Assembly (NCBI GenBank): GCA_039026375.1
Contig: JBCCML010000011.1
Span: 39,314 to 103,313 of the forward strand
DNA from: Thermohalobaculum sp039026375
GTDB lineage: Bacteria > Pseudomonadota > Alphaproteobacteria > Rhodobacterales > Rhodobacteraceae
Direction: 5' to 3'
DNA length: 64,000 nucleotides
Shown one piece after another: positions 28,068 to 36,977 of this stretch (positions are counted from its first letter, which is position 1; each line of letters begins with the position of its first letter). Position numbers and translations under genes: made by a program. The notes beneath the pieces were generated by a model. It was not told where the DNA came from. It did no database searches and was given only the letters and a program-made list of their open reading frames with translations.

Positions 28068-28799
28068 CTAGCGCCCGTCGCTGAACAGCGGGTCGAGCGT
28101 GCTGAACGTGATCTCTCCGCAGTCGATCTCGTTGCCGTCATTCTTGCAGGTCAACCCGGTGATCACCACCGAGGTAACGGCGTCGCACTGGAACTCCTGC
28201 CCGCCGCTGCAGCTGCGCCCGGTGCCGTGGGCGCCCGACAACGACGAGACACAGCTGGCCGTGCCGCCGGGGACGTTGACGTCATAGCGGACTTCCACGT
28301 GCTCAACCTCGGGCGGGCCGGCATAGGAAAAGCCCATCTCGCAGTCCTCGAAGAAGTCGTCATATCCCAGCACGGTGCCGTAGATGCGCACGTCCGCCGT
28401 GGCGGTGCCCAGGCCGGGATAGGGCGTCAGCGGGATGGACAGGCCCTCGCCCAATGTCACCGAAACCGGCCCGCAGGATTCCATGACACCGTCCCGTGCG
28501 CAGCTGACATCCAGGACATCGATCAGGCTGATATCCTCACAGGTGTACTCCAAATCGTCGGAATCACGGCAAGTCATTGAGTTATCGGAGCTTTGGCAGA
28601 TCGCCCGGCCCTTGTCGCCTGCGATCACCCGGAAGATCACGCCCACATCACCGTCATAACCCTGGTGGCTTAATGCGATGTCGCAGCGGTCGAAGAAATC
28701 GTTGTATCCGTCCGAGCCGATCGAAACAGTCATGTCGGCCATGGCCGGCGCCGTTGACAGGCCGATGACGACAGTGGCAGCTGCAAGAATGCGTGGCAT
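28068..28799 (-). CDS. Secreted Cys-rich protein with internal duplication
   Basis: 243 residues from ATG 28799. The signal peptide is MPRILAAATVVIGLSTAPAMA. The mature protein has two repeats of about 100 residues. Repeat 1 begins DGYNDFFDRCDIALSHQG and ends VLDVSCARDGVMESCGPVSV. Repeat 2 begins LGYDDFFEDCEMGFSYAG and ends ITGLTCKNDGNEIDCGEITF. Cys spacing is conserved between the repeats, which predicts several disulfides in the periplasm or outside the cell. An open frame runs 15 codons further upstream but lacks signal character. Function unknown. Confidence 0.82.
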   Translation of the reverse strand: MPRILAAATVVIGLSTAPAMADMTVSIGSDGYNDFFDRCDIALSHQGYDGDVGVIFRVIAGDKGRAICQSSDNSMTCRDSDDLEYTCEDISLIDVLDVSCARDGVMESCGPVSVTLGEGLSIPLTPYPGLGTATADVRIYGTVLGYDDFFEDCEMGFSYAGPPEVEHVEVRYDVNVPGGTASCVSSLSGAHGTGRSCSGGQEFQCDAVTSVVITGLTCKNDGNEIDCGEITFSTLDPLFSDGR

Positions 28800-28891
28800 C
28801 GATGTTCTCCCCCTAAGCACTGTGAGTATACCGCGACTAAGCACTTTTCGCGAGTGTTTGGACTATACACTCCGTCCGTGGAGACCGGTAT

Positions 28892-29548
28892 TCAGCTCAA
28901 GACGCAACTTAGCGCAAGCGGGGGTAAGCGATCGCCGCGCAAAAGCGCACCGTCCCCCGCGAGCCGGACTGGCTCACCGGTGGGAACGCGTTTGATCAAT
29001 CGATCGAAGCTAGCGATCAGAGGGGCAGAGCCGTTCGCGTGCCAATGGTCCACCTGCGCCGAAAGCGTAGTGGACCAGTTTTCCAGTACCTTCAGAGCCG
29101 TGAGCCGCTCCGGTGGCACGGGCCAAAGCGTCTTTGCCCCTTTCCCGCACGGCCATAGCGCCACGTTCAGGCCCACCACCAGCCAGTCGGGCACGATCTC
29201 AGGTTCGGCGGTTGACGCCGCCGCCATCATGGTTCCACAAAAATGCTCCGCGGACAGTACTCGATCCGGCCACTCAAAGCAGAGATCCGGAGATCGTACC
29301 TCTGCCACAACCTCAGACAGAGCAATGGCCGGGGCGAAGATCAGTGGCAGGGCCTCGGACAGGGGTCGATCAGGTGCCACGATCAGTGCGGCTTCCAGTC
29401 GGGCGTCATGGCGCGCCCAGACCAGCAGTCCAGGATCGGCCCCCATCATCGCAGCCGACCGGGCATTGTCCAAAGCAGCCACACCATTGGGCGCGCGCGC
29501 CTCAGTCAGTGGCGGCGGCACGCGAGGCCTATCTAGCGTACCTGTCAC
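28892..29548 (-). CDS. Biotin/lipoate protein ligase-like protein (DUF4444 type)
   Basis: 218 residues from a GTG at 29548. The order is N-terminal ligase-like part with GLLVWARHDARLEAALIVAPDRPL, a central FEWPDRVL, DWLVVGLNVAL (about 120-130), and a C-terminal small domain. This is how I remember the lipoate/biotin ligase-like family with a DUF4444 tail in Rhodobacterales. It may be a ligase or a non-catalytic paralogue; the classical ligase Lys motif is not obvious. It starts 7 bases after the apbC stop, consistent with a shared transcript and a cofactor theme. Confidence 0.6.
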   Translation of the reverse strand: MTGTLDRPRVPPPLTEARAPNGVAALDNARSAAMMGADPGLLVWARHDARLEAALIVAPDRPLSEALPLIFAPAIALSEVVAEVRSPDLCFEWPDRVLSAEHFCGTMMAAASTAEPEIVPDWLVVGLNVALWPCGKGAKTLWPVPPERLTALKVLENWSTTLSAQVDHWHANGSAPLIASFDRLIKRVPTGEPVRLAGDGALLRGDRLPPLALSCVLS

Positions 29549-29555
29549 CCGCGGA

Positions 29556-30662
29556 TCAGCCCACCACGCCCATGGCGATCAGGTTCTCGGCCACGTCCTT
29601 GAACGCGCCGGCCTGCGGGCTGTCGGGGTGCGCGGCGACCAGGGGCGTGCCTTCGTCGCCTGCCAAGCGGATCGACAGGTCCAGCGGGATGCCGCCAAGG
29701 AACGGGATGCCAAGCTTCTCGGCCTCGGCCTGTGCGCCGCCATGGCCGAAAATGTGTTCCTCGTGGCCGCACTTAGAGCAGATGTGGGTGGACATGTTCT
29801 CGACGACACCCAGCACGGGCGTGTCGGTCTTGCGGAACATGTCCAGCGATTTCCGCACATCCAGCAGGGCGATGTCCTGCGGCGTGGACACGACGACTGC
29901 GCCGGTCACTTCGGCCTTCTGGCTAAGCGTCAACTGCACGTCCCCGGTGCCGGGCGGCAGATCCACCAAAAGCACATCTAGACGGCCCCACTGCACCTGG
30001 TTCAGCAACTGTTGCAGCGCGCCCATGAGCATTGGGCCGCGCCAGATCACTGCCTCGCCTTCGGGTACCATGAAGCCGATCGACATCGCGGTGACCCCGT
30101 GGTTCGACAACGGCATAATCGTACTGCCATCCGGCGAAGAGGGGCGCCCGGAAATGCCCAGCATGTGCGGTTGAGAAGGGCCATAGACGTCGGCATCCAG
30201 CAGTCCCACACGTTTGCCAGCGGCCGCCAGGGCGACGGCCAGATTTGCCGTGACGGTCGACTTGCCGACGCCGCCCTTACCCGAAGCGATTGCAACGATG
30301 TTGGCGACGCCGGGTATTCGTTTGTCCTCTGGCTCAGTGGGCTTGCGCCGCCCGCGCAGGTTCAGATCAGGTGGCGGCCCCTTGGGCGCGGCTGCAGGGG
30401 CCGAGCCGGGCTCGGCGGAATGTGCGGTCAGAACGGCGGTGACGCGGGTAACGCCTGTCAAAGCCTCTACCGCAGCCTGGGCCTGGGCACGCAGTGGCTC
30501 TGCCGCCTCACCCAGTGCGGGGTCCACTTCGATCACGAAGCTGACGGCGCCTTCGTTGACGGTGACCGCTTTCGCCATGCCAGCGGCCACGATGTCCTTG
30601 CCTGTGCCGGGATCGTCGATGGCCGACAAAGCCGCCAAAACGGCATCGCGGTCTACACTCAT
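29556..30662 (-). CDS. apbC: Mrp/ApbC family iron-sulfur cluster carrier ATPase
   Basis: 368 residues from ATG 30662. The N-terminal MIP18/DUF59-like domain (about residues 1-85) precedes a P-loop ATPase with the deviant Walker A motif ASGKGGVGKSTVTANLA (about 125-141), DVYGPSQPHMLG, and LLVDLPPGTGDVQLTL. The cluster-bridging CxxC is in HICSKCGHEEHIFG (about 300). It transfers Fe-S clusters to apo-proteins in the cytosol. The start overlaps the stop of the DUF6494 gene (ATGA). The open frame further upstream is overlap. Confidence 0.93.
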   Translation of the reverse strand: MSVDRDAVLAALSAIDDPGTGKDIVAAGMAKAVTVNEGAVSFVIEVDPALGEAAEPLRAQAQAAVEALTGVTRVTAVLTAHSAEPGSAPAAAPKGPPPDLNLRGRRKPTEPEDKRIPGVANIVAIASGKGGVGKSTVTANLAVALAAAGKRVGLLDADVYGPSQPHMLGISGRPSSPDGSTIMPLSNHGVTAMSIGFMVPEGEAVIWRGPMLMGALQQLLNQVQWGRLDVLLVDLPPGTGDVQLTLSQKAEVTGAVVVSTPQDIALLDVRKSLDMFRKTDTPVLGVVENMSTHICSKCGHEEHIFGHGGAQAEAEKLGIPFLGGIPLDLSIRLAGDEGTPLVAAHPDSPQAGAFKDVAENLIAMGVVG

Positions 30663-30850
30663 GTGCCAGTCTCGATCTCGCCTTCGACCACGTGCTCCAT
30701 ATCCAGGTCCTCGATGGTTAGCACCATGCGTGCCCTCATACGGCCGGTCGGCCCTGCCGCGCGCGCCGCCTTTTCGATTTGCTGCTGCGAAGTGACCCCC
30801 ACTTCCTTTAGGAACTTGCGCATCGACATGTTGAAGACGTCGTCGTTCAT
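30659..30850 (-). CDS. DUF6494 family small protein
   Basis: 63 residues from ATG 30850, behind GGAGG nine bases upstream. MNDDVFNMSMRKFLKEVGVT and SQQQIEKAARAA, ending in MRARMVLTIEDLDMEHVV, fit the small DUF6494 family. It precedes apbC with a stop/start overlap, so it is co-translated with the Fe-S carrier. It is predicted to be a small cytosolic alpha/beta protein. Function unknown. Confidence 0.85.
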   Translation of the reverse strand: MNDDVFNMSMRKFLKEVGVTSQQQIEKAARAAGPTGRMRARMVLTIEDLDMEHVVEGEIETGT

Positions 30851-31615
30851 CGCTTGTTTCCTCCGTTCTTGCCGTCTGTGAGTGGGCGCGACCCGACTGA
30901 TTGTCAAGCGCACCGGACACCACGTCCGGCCAGCAGTTTCTTAGGCAGCTCCACCCCAGGCGCCTTCCGAACCATGCCATATGTAGGCACTGAACTTTCT
31001 CATCGAAACCGAACTGCTGTGGGCACAGAAAGATTGCTGTTAGACATGCTGGTCAATTTCTCAGGTAAGAGTTTGCAGTGGGGCGTTTGCGCAGCGCCTT
31101 TCCAGGGCATCAGGCCTTTCCGGTGCGACATGGCCAGTCGGTTCGTGGTGGCGTAAGTTCAATGTCCCGCGGCCCTCCACAAAGGCATACGGCAGCCTGG
31201 GTCATGGGGTCCGCGGTTAGGCTTACGATCAACGAGTACGGAGTGGACAAGGCGCAAGCATTTCACGTCGTCTTGAATTACCGACAAAAAGAGTCAGGTA
31301 AAATCTGAGGTTTTTCAACAGCCTACCATTGACGACCCGCCTTCTTTTGATTAATTCTAATTCCAGCCAAGCGAGTAATCGCCCAGCAAACCAGCAGAAC
31401 CGGATGTGATCCAGACATCGACCTAACCGCTGCGGCGGGGGACACACCAGGCAGACATCCACGTCGCATCCGGTTTAGCCACATATCCCCATAAAAATCC
31501 GAACTGTCGCACACGTCCGCGTGAGGCGCGACGGCTTGCCCGCACAACGACGTTTTCTTTTCGTTGGGCGGGCGCTAGGTCTGGCCCAACGGTAGAGAAC
31601 TCCGAAAGGTACCCC
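30851..31615. other. 765-base gene-poor interval
   Basis: No open frame here has a recognisable product or good ribosome site on either strand. The base composition is mixed, with AT-rich patches around 31240-31330. The string GTTTTTCAACAGCC at 31312 resembles sequence often seen near IS ends, but no inverted repeats or transposase remains were found. The last 60 bases probably hold the promoter of the FKBP gene (ribosome site GAAAGG just before 31616). Confidence 0.5.
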
Positions 31616-32350
31616 ATGATCCGCTCCCTGTTGCCTGCGACCGTGCTGGCCCTGACCCTGCCCGCGATGCCCGTCCTGGCACAGTCGGACACGCCGACCG
31701 AGGCTGAGACCCCCGCCGCCGCAGCGCCGGAGGGGCTTACCACGGTGCCGCAGCAGTACAGCTACGGTCTTGGCCTCCAGATCGCACAGACCCTGCGCAG
31801 CCAGGGCATCATGGAGGGGATTGAGGTTGAGGCGTTCCTCCTAGGCCTCGGCGATCTGCTCACCGGCGAGGAACCGCAACTCACGGCCGAGCAGGTACAA
31901 ACCGCGTACGTCGCCATGCAACAGGTTGAAGCCGAACGGGCACAAGCAGCTGCTGCAGACAACCTGGCCCGCGGCGAGGCGTTCCTGGCCGAAAATGCGT
32001 CCGCTGAAGGCATCACCGTGACCGAAAGTGGCCTGCAATACCGCGTGTTGAGCGAGGGTGAAGGCAATAGCCCGGTCGCCACTGATACGGTGCGGGTCCA
32101 CTACGAGGGCAAGCTGCTGTCCGGCGAGGAATTCGACAGTTCCTATGCTCGCGGAGTGCCCGCGGAATTTGGAGTCACGCAGGTCATCGGTGGGTGGACC
32201 GAGGCGCTGCAACTGATGAAGCCGGGCGCCGTCTGGGAAGTGTGGTTGCCGTCCAATCTCGCCTACGGTGAACGTGGTGCGGGCGGCGACATCGGTCCAA
32301 ACGAAGTGTTGTACTTCAAGATCGAGTTGCTCGAAGTCCTAGGTGGATAG
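31616..32350 (+). CDS. FKBP-type peptidyl-prolyl cis-trans isomerase, exported
   Basis: 244 residues. Signal peptide MIRSLLPATVLALTLPAMPV with cleavage near VLA-QS. The N-terminal helical dimerisation domain (about residues 45-130) has YSYGLGLQIAQTLRSQGI and MEGIEVEAFLLGLGD. The C-terminal FKBP domain (about 145-244) has VRVHYEGKLLSGEEFDSSY, VIGGWTEALQLMKPG and NLAYGERGAGGDIGPNEVL. This FkpA/FklB-type enzyme assists folding of proteins in the periplasm. The ATG follows a GAAAGG ribosome site. Confidence 0.94.
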   Translation: MIRSLLPATVLALTLPAMPVLAQSDTPTEAETPAAAAPEGLTTVPQQYSYGLGLQIAQTLRSQGIMEGIEVEAFLLGLGDLLTGEEPQLTAEQVQTAYVAMQQVEAERAQAAAADNLARGEAFLAENASAEGITVTESGLQYRVLSEGEGNSPVATDTVRVHYEGKLLSGEEFDSSYARGVPAEFGVTQVIGGWTEALQLMKPGAVWEVWLPSNLAYGERGAGGDIGPNEVLYFKIELLEVLGG

Positions 32351-32374
32351 GGCCAGTAGAGGCGGGGATCTTGG

Positions 32375-32575
32375 ATGCGGGACACGATTTCATCGCAGGA
32401 CGGCACCGGCACCGTTAGCGGCAGCTCAGCTAACCCGGCGCCTGGGACAAAGCGTGAGGATCTGTCTGAAAACGTGCGGCATGCCAATCGACTGACCTGG
32501 GCTGTGCTTGCCCTGGTCGTCGCAAAATTCGCCATCTTGCTGGTGGGGGCCGCCTGGTCGAGATTGTCAGACTAA
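32375..32575 (+). CDS. Small single-span membrane protein
   Basis: 66 residues. A polar Ser/Thr-rich N-terminus is followed by one membrane helix, LTWAVLALVVAKFAILLVGA (about residues 40-59), and a short tail. It lies 24 bases after the FKBP gene on the same strand. I recognise no family. The clear membrane helix and the spacing make a real gene more likely than not. Confidence 0.5.
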   Translation: MRDTISSQDGTGTVSGSSANPAPGTKREDLSENVRHANRLTWAVLALVVAKFAILLVGAAWSRLSD

Positions 32576-32780
32576 GGCCTCCTGTTCTCGCGGAAGTGTT
32601 CGGCCTCGTACCAGCGGCTGTAACGTCTGCGTTTCCTCCGGCGTTGTAGGCTTTTACCGAGCCATGGTGGCAGCAGACGAACAACGTACCGCGTTGTATC
32701 CAGTTTCAATTGCAACGCGATGGCGTTTTCTGATCCACAGCATTTAACTTGCGCGTCGAACGAGGGGAGGCGAGCGCCTG

Positions 32781-33749
32781 ATGTCCCGCAGGATCCAGGA
32801 CCACGGTGGCAGTCTCAACGAAGCAGTCGCATCCTTTGGCGGTGCACCCGGCGACTGGCTAGATCTCTCGACCGGCATCAATCCCCGGCCATATCCGGTT
32901 CCTGAACTCCCTCCAGCTTCGTGGACGCGTTTACCCGAGGCGGCGGACATTGCGGCGCTGGAGGCGGCCGCTGCCCGTGCCTATGAAGCCGCACCCGAGG
33001 CCCGTGTCTTGGCGGCACCGGGTGCCTCTGCCTTGATTGCTGCTTTGCCGCGCCTGGCACAGCCTGCGCGCGTGGCCATCCCAGGCCCCACCTACAGCGA
33101 GCACGCGGCAGCCTTTTGCGCTGCGGGTTGGGAAGTGACTGAGCGTCCGGGCCCTGGCGTGACCGCTACAGCGATCGTCAATCCGAACAATCCCGATGGC
33201 CGCCGATGGAGCGCGAGCGAACTGCAAGTTATGGCGCAAGCCATGGACCTGCTGGTTGTTGACGAGAGCTTTATGGATCCCACACCAGCAGATGCCCTGG
33301 CACCCTATGCGGGGGAAGAGGGGCTGGTCGTCTTGCGTTCCTTTGGCAAGTTCTACGGTCTGCCCGGCCTTCGCCTTGGGTTCGCGATCACAGGACCACA
33401 AACGGCGGCGCGTCTTGGCGCTGCGCTAGGACCTTGGCAAGTATCTGGGGCGGCTGTCCATGTCGGGCAAAAAGCTCTGCAAGATGTTGAGTGGTTGGAG
33501 GCGACGCGCCTGCGCCTGGCAGCCGATAGCGCGCGATTGACCAAGGTTGCCAACGCGGCTGGGTGGCAGGCTGTTGGCGGCAGCGATCTTTTTCAGACGT
33601 TCGAGACGCCGGATGCCGTCGCGGCACGCGAACGGTTGGCCGCTGCGCGCATCTGGTCGCGGATTTTCCCCTACAGCCGCACTTGGCTTCGGCTGGGCCT
33701 GCCGGGAAATGCGGCAGATTGGGCGCGCCTGGAAGGCGCTTTGATCTGA
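32781..33749 (+). CDS. cobC: Threonine-phosphate decarboxylase-like PLP enzyme (cobalamin pathway)
   Basis: 322 residues, a fold-type I aminotransferase. LDLSTGINPRPYPVPELP near the N-terminus, IVNPNNPDGRRW, LVVDESFMDP, and the PLP-Lys motif VLRSFGKFYGLPGLRLGF (Lys in SFGKFYG, about residue 191) match CobC/CobD-type enzymes. These make (R)-1-amino-2-propanol phosphate for the cobalamin lower-loop linker. The one-base TGATG overlap with cbiB confirms the pathway. I saw no cobalamin riboswitch in the 200 bases upstream. Confidence 0.9.
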   Translation: MSRRIQDHGGSLNEAVASFGGAPGDWLDLSTGINPRPYPVPELPPASWTRLPEAADIAALEAAAARAYEAAPEARVLAAPGASALIAALPRLAQPARVAIPGPTYSEHAAAFCAAGWEVTERPGPGVTATAIVNPNNPDGRRWSASELQVMAQAMDLLVVDESFMDPTPADALAPYAGEEGLVVLRSFGKFYGLPGLRLGFAITGPQTAARLGAALGPWQVSGAAVHVGQKALQDVEWLEATRLRLAADSARLTKVANAAGWQAVGGSDLFQTFETPDAVAARERLAAARIWSRIFPYSRTWLRLGLPGNAADWARLEGALI

Positions 33750-34657
33750 TGCTGGCGCTGGCAATGATCCTGGATGCGTTGATTGGGGAGCCACGCGTGC
33801 TCTGGTCGCGGGTGCCTCATCCGGTGGTGGCAATCGGTAGACTCATCAATTGGCTCGAACGCCGTCTCAACCGTGGCACGGCGCGTCGGGGGAAGGGCGT
33901 CTTGGCGCTTGGCGTGGTTCTCATGGCGGTGCTGCCATTGCCGCTATTGCTGTGGTGGCTGCCCTATGCCTGGCCGCTAGAGGTCGTGGGCGCCGCGATC
34001 CTTTTGGCCCACCGCTCTCTGGTTCAGCATGTGGGCGATGTGGCCCGGGGCCTGTCCGCGTCCTTGGAGGAGGGGAGGGCACGCGTCGCGATGATCGTTG
34101 GTCGCGACCCCAATCGGTTGGATCAGTCCGGGGTGGCGCGCGCTGCCATCGAGTCGGCGGCCGAGAACTTCTCAGACGGTGTGGTTGCGCCGGCCTTCTG
34201 GTTTGCGGTCGCCGGGTTACCGGGCATTGCAGTTTACAAAGCCGTGAATACCGCGGACTCGATGATCGGCTATCTCTCACCGCGCTTCTCCGAGTTTGGT
34301 TGGGCGTCGGCTCGGCTGGACGATGCGCTCAACTTGATACCTGCACGCCTGACGGGTGCGCTGTTCTGCATCGTCGGGCTCAGACGCGCTGCATGGAGGA
34401 TCATGTGGAAGGATGCCGGGCTCCACCGTTCACCCAACGCCGGCTGGCCAGAGGCGGCTCTTGCAGGGTCGCTGGACTTGGCTATTGCGGGCCCTCGGGT
34501 CTATCCGGATCGCGTCGTGGACGACCCTTATCTGAATGAGGAGGGGCGGCACGATATAGGCCCTGCTGATATCGAACGGGCGATCCAGCTGCTTTGGCGG
34601 GCTTGGGGCTTGATGCTTGCCCTGGCGTTTGTTTCGGTTGCTTGGCTGGTCCTTTGA
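33749..34657 (+). CDS. cbiB: Adenosylcobinamide-phosphate synthase CbiB/CobD
   Basis: 302 residues from ATG 33749. LALAMILDALIGEPRVLWSR, VPHPVVAIGRLINWLE, the middle MIGYLSPRFSEFGWASARLD and DDALNLIPARLTGALFCI are hallmarks of CbiB, an inner-membrane protein that joins aminopropanol phosphate to cobyric acid. There are four to five hydrophobic segments (for example LALGVVLMAVLPLPLLLWW). Open frame continues upstream inside cobC, but the ATG overlapping the cobC stop gives the canonical start. An EamA gene is convergent 5 bases downstream. Confidence 0.92.
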   Translation: MLALAMILDALIGEPRVLWSRVPHPVVAIGRLINWLERRLNRGTARRGKGVLALGVVLMAVLPLPLLLWWLPYAWPLEVVGAAILLAHRSLVQHVGDVARGLSASLEEGRARVAMIVGRDPNRLDQSGVARAAIESAAENFSDGVVAPAFWFAVAGLPGIAVYKAVNTADSMIGYLSPRFSEFGWASARLDDALNLIPARLTGALFCIVGLRRAAWRIMWKDAGLHRSPNAGWPEAALAGSLDLAIAGPRVYPDRVVDDPYLNEEGRHDIGPADIERAIQLLWRAWGLMLALAFVSVAWLVL

Positions 34658-34662
34658 CGTAG

Positions 34663-35544
34663 TCAGACCTTAGCAAGCCGGTGCGGTGCGGTTCGCAGCG
34701 CTATGGCGCGTGCGACACCTATTCCCGATGCGATGATCAGCACTATGCCGATCCAACTCCACATGTCGGGCCAGGTGCCGAAGATCAGGACGCCAAAGAC
34801 CACCGCCGAGACGATCTCGCAATACGTGAACGGCGCCAAATCCGACGCAGAGGTTTTCGTGAATGCCATGACAATCGCGGTCTGACTCGCGGCGCCGGTC
34901 ACCCCAAGCGTCGCCAGCAACCATGCCTCGTACGTGGAGATGGGCTGCCAAAGCCAGGGCAGGGCTAACGCGGTCAGGCACATAGCCACAAATGCGCCGT
35001 AACACGACGTCACCAGCGGGTCAGCGATCGAGCCCAGCTTGCGGTTGATGATCAATTGGCTGGCGACCAGCACCGCGCAACCGAAAACATAGACAGCGTC
35101 CATGCCGATGCCGTCGAAGCTGGGTCTCGCGACGATCAGCACCCCCAGGAACCCACCGACTACACCGGCCCAAGCCGCAAGGCCGACGCGTTCGCCCAGA
35201 AGCCAGGGGGCAGCGAGGGTCAATAGGAACGGGTAGGCGTAGAGGATCGCAATCGCATTTGCGAAGTCCAGTGTCCGTGCGCCGGTCACAAAAAATACCG
35301 TCGCGGTCACCATGGTAAGACCGCGCACGATCTGTAATCCGGGACGTGGCACAGGCCAAAGGCGGTTCCGCGATAACGTGGCCACCAGTGGGATCATCAG
35401 CAGAAAGTAACCCGTGAACCGAAACCAAACGATCAGCAGTGGTGGCATCGTCTCGGAGAGGATTTTCATCACTGCGCCTGATAGCGCAGCGATCGATAGA
35501 CCGGCGATCAGGAACAGCACGCCGCGAAACGGCATGGTACTCAT
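34663..35544 (-). CDS. EamA/DMT family membrane transporter
   Basis: 293 residues with about ten hydrophobic segments in the two-times-five EamA arrangement: GVLFLIAGLSIAALSGAVMK at the N-terminus, FANAIAILYAYPFLLTLAAPW at the end of the first half, and DLAPFTYCEIVSAVVFGVLIFG in the second. The family exports amino acids and other metabolites; the substrate cannot be read from sequence. I chose ATG 35544 because GGAAG lies eight bases upstream; an earlier TTG (35559) is also in frame. Confidence 0.88.
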   Translation of the reverse strand: MSTMPFRGVLFLIAGLSIAALSGAVMKILSETMPPLLIVWFRFTGYFLLMIPLVATLSRNRLWPVPRPGLQIVRGLTMVTATVFFVTGARTLDFANAIAILYAYPFLLTLAAPWLLGERVGLAAWAGVVGGFLGVLIVARPSFDGIGMDAVYVFGCAVLVASQLIINRKLGSIADPLVTSCYGAFVAMCLTALALPWLWQPISTYEAWLLATLGVTGAASQTAIVMAFTKTSASDLAPFTYCEIVSAVVFGVLIFGTWPDMWSWIGIVLIIASGIGVARAIALRTAPHRLAKV

Positions 35545-35770
35545 TGGCGCGACTTCCAATAAATGGGCAATCTGCTCTGTTTTCGTCTCCTGCGCATGTC
35601 GTCGGCATACCTTTTCCCGACGCGCGCCGCTATCCGTTGCGCGAATCCAACCACCACCAAACGCTCGATTTTTTCAACGATCTATCGCTAGATAGACGGC
35701 CACGGCCGCCTACCTATCTATTGGCTGGCGGCAGCGCAGTCCTTCCGGACGGTAAGCAGGCGAATTTAGC

Positions 35771-36970
35771 TTAGATGACTGCCATCTCCAGGAACGGCTC
35801 GTCGGCAATCACCCGGTCATAACCCAACTCCGACAGGTCCAACGTTTGGTACGCGCCATGGATCAACAGCTCGGACATGCCGCGGCCCATCGCAGGGCTT
35901 TGCTGCAGTCCATGCCCTGAAAAGCCGTTCAAGAACATGAAGTTAGAGACATCCGGGTGCGGCCCAATCACCGCGTTGGCGTCCAGTGTATTGAAAGCAT
36001 AGTGCCCAACCCAAGAATTCACGACCTTGATCCGTTCGAACGCAGGCACACGATTGGCGAGGACCGGCCACAGCTTTTCCTCCCAAACATCGTCCTCATA
36101 AGAGAAGTCGTCATAGGCCATCGCCTTGTCTTCGCCGATGGGCGGACAACCGGCCAGAAAGTACCGCCCGTCCGAGCGCATGTGGCAGCCCGATGGGTCA
36201 ATCGTCAGCGGCAGATCCCGCGAAAGCTTCGTCTCGCAATCGAAGATGAACGTGTAGCGCCGACGCGGTTCCACCGGAATCTCCAACGCCGCCATTTGCG
36301 CTGTGACCGCCGCGCGCGGGCCCGAGGCGTTGACGACCGCGCCGCAACCAATCTTTTCGCCGGACTTCAGATTGACCGCCGTGATCCGATCGCCTTCGCG
36401 ATCCATCGAAACAACTTCGTTGTGAACGTACTCAACGCCGTTCGCCCGTGCCTTGCGTTTGAACCAGTCGAAGACAGTGCCCCCGTCGAAATAGCCCTCG
36501 TTCAAAGGATTATGCGAACAAAGTACCACGCCATCCATGTTGTAGAACGGGTACTCCGCCGCGACCTCTTCCGGGGTCATGATCCGCGTGCCGGCCCCTA
36601 ATCCCGACTGGATCTTTTGGCACTCGATCAGGATATCAGCCAGACGCTGATCCCCGGCCATGTACATGTAACCATAGTCGTGCAGCGCAATCTCGGGCGC
36701 TTCTGGATCATGCATGAAGCCCTTGAAGTCCTGGATGAAGTCAACGCCAAACTGACCGATGCGGATGTTGATCTCGTTCGAAAACTGCTGACGGATGCAG
36801 GAGTTTGTGTGGCTGGTCGACGCGAATTCGTAGGTCGGATCGCGCTCGACAACCAAGATTCGACCTGAGAAATCAGGGTTCTGGCTGGTCCACCACGCCG
36901 TCGAAGATCCCATCATGGCCCCACCCACGATCACCACATCGTAAGTCTGATGCTCAGGTGTGTTGCTCAT
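35771..36970 (-). CDS. FAD-dependent oxidoreductase, DAO family
   Basis: 399 residues from ATG 36970. The FAD site is DVVIVGGAMMGSSTAWWTSQ near the N-terminus, with ILVVERDPTYEFASTSHTNS after it, and a C-terminal NFMFLNGFSGHGLQQSPAMGRG. It resembles sarcosine/dimethylglycine-type oxidases and dehydrogenases. It starts seven bases after the hydantoinase B stop, so it is the last gene of that operon; oxidation of the N-methyl amino acid released by N-methylhydantoinase is a reasonable but unproven role. The open frame before 36970 has no supporting start signal. Confidence 0.85.
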   Translation of the reverse strand: MSNTPEHQTYDVVIVGGAMMGSSTAWWTSQNPDFSGRILVVERDPTYEFASTSHTNSCIRQQFSNEINIRIGQFGVDFIQDFKGFMHDPEAPEIALHDYGYMYMAGDQRLADILIECQKIQSGLGAGTRIMTPEEVAAEYPFYNMDGVVLCSHNPLNEGYFDGGTVFDWFKRKARANGVEYVHNEVVSMDREGDRITAVNLKSGEKIGCGAVVNASGPRAAVTAQMAALEIPVEPRRRYTFIFDCETKLSRDLPLTIDPSGCHMRSDGRYFLAGCPPIGEDKAMAYDDFSYEDDVWEEKLWPVLANRVPAFERIKVVNSWVGHYAFNTLDANAVIGPHPDVSNFMFLNGFSGHGLQQSPAMGRGMSELLIHGAYQTLDLSELGYDRVIADEPFLEMAVI

Positions 36971-36977
36971 CCTGCGC

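Noticed and set aside
31229..31330. Insertion sequence end at the GTTTTTCAACAGCC string
   Set aside because: No transposase fragment or partner inverted repeat was found within the gene-poor interval.
32576..32780. Cobalamin riboswitch before the cobC-cbiB pair
   Set aside because: The gap was read for the B12-box and the GCCACTG element and neither is recognisable.
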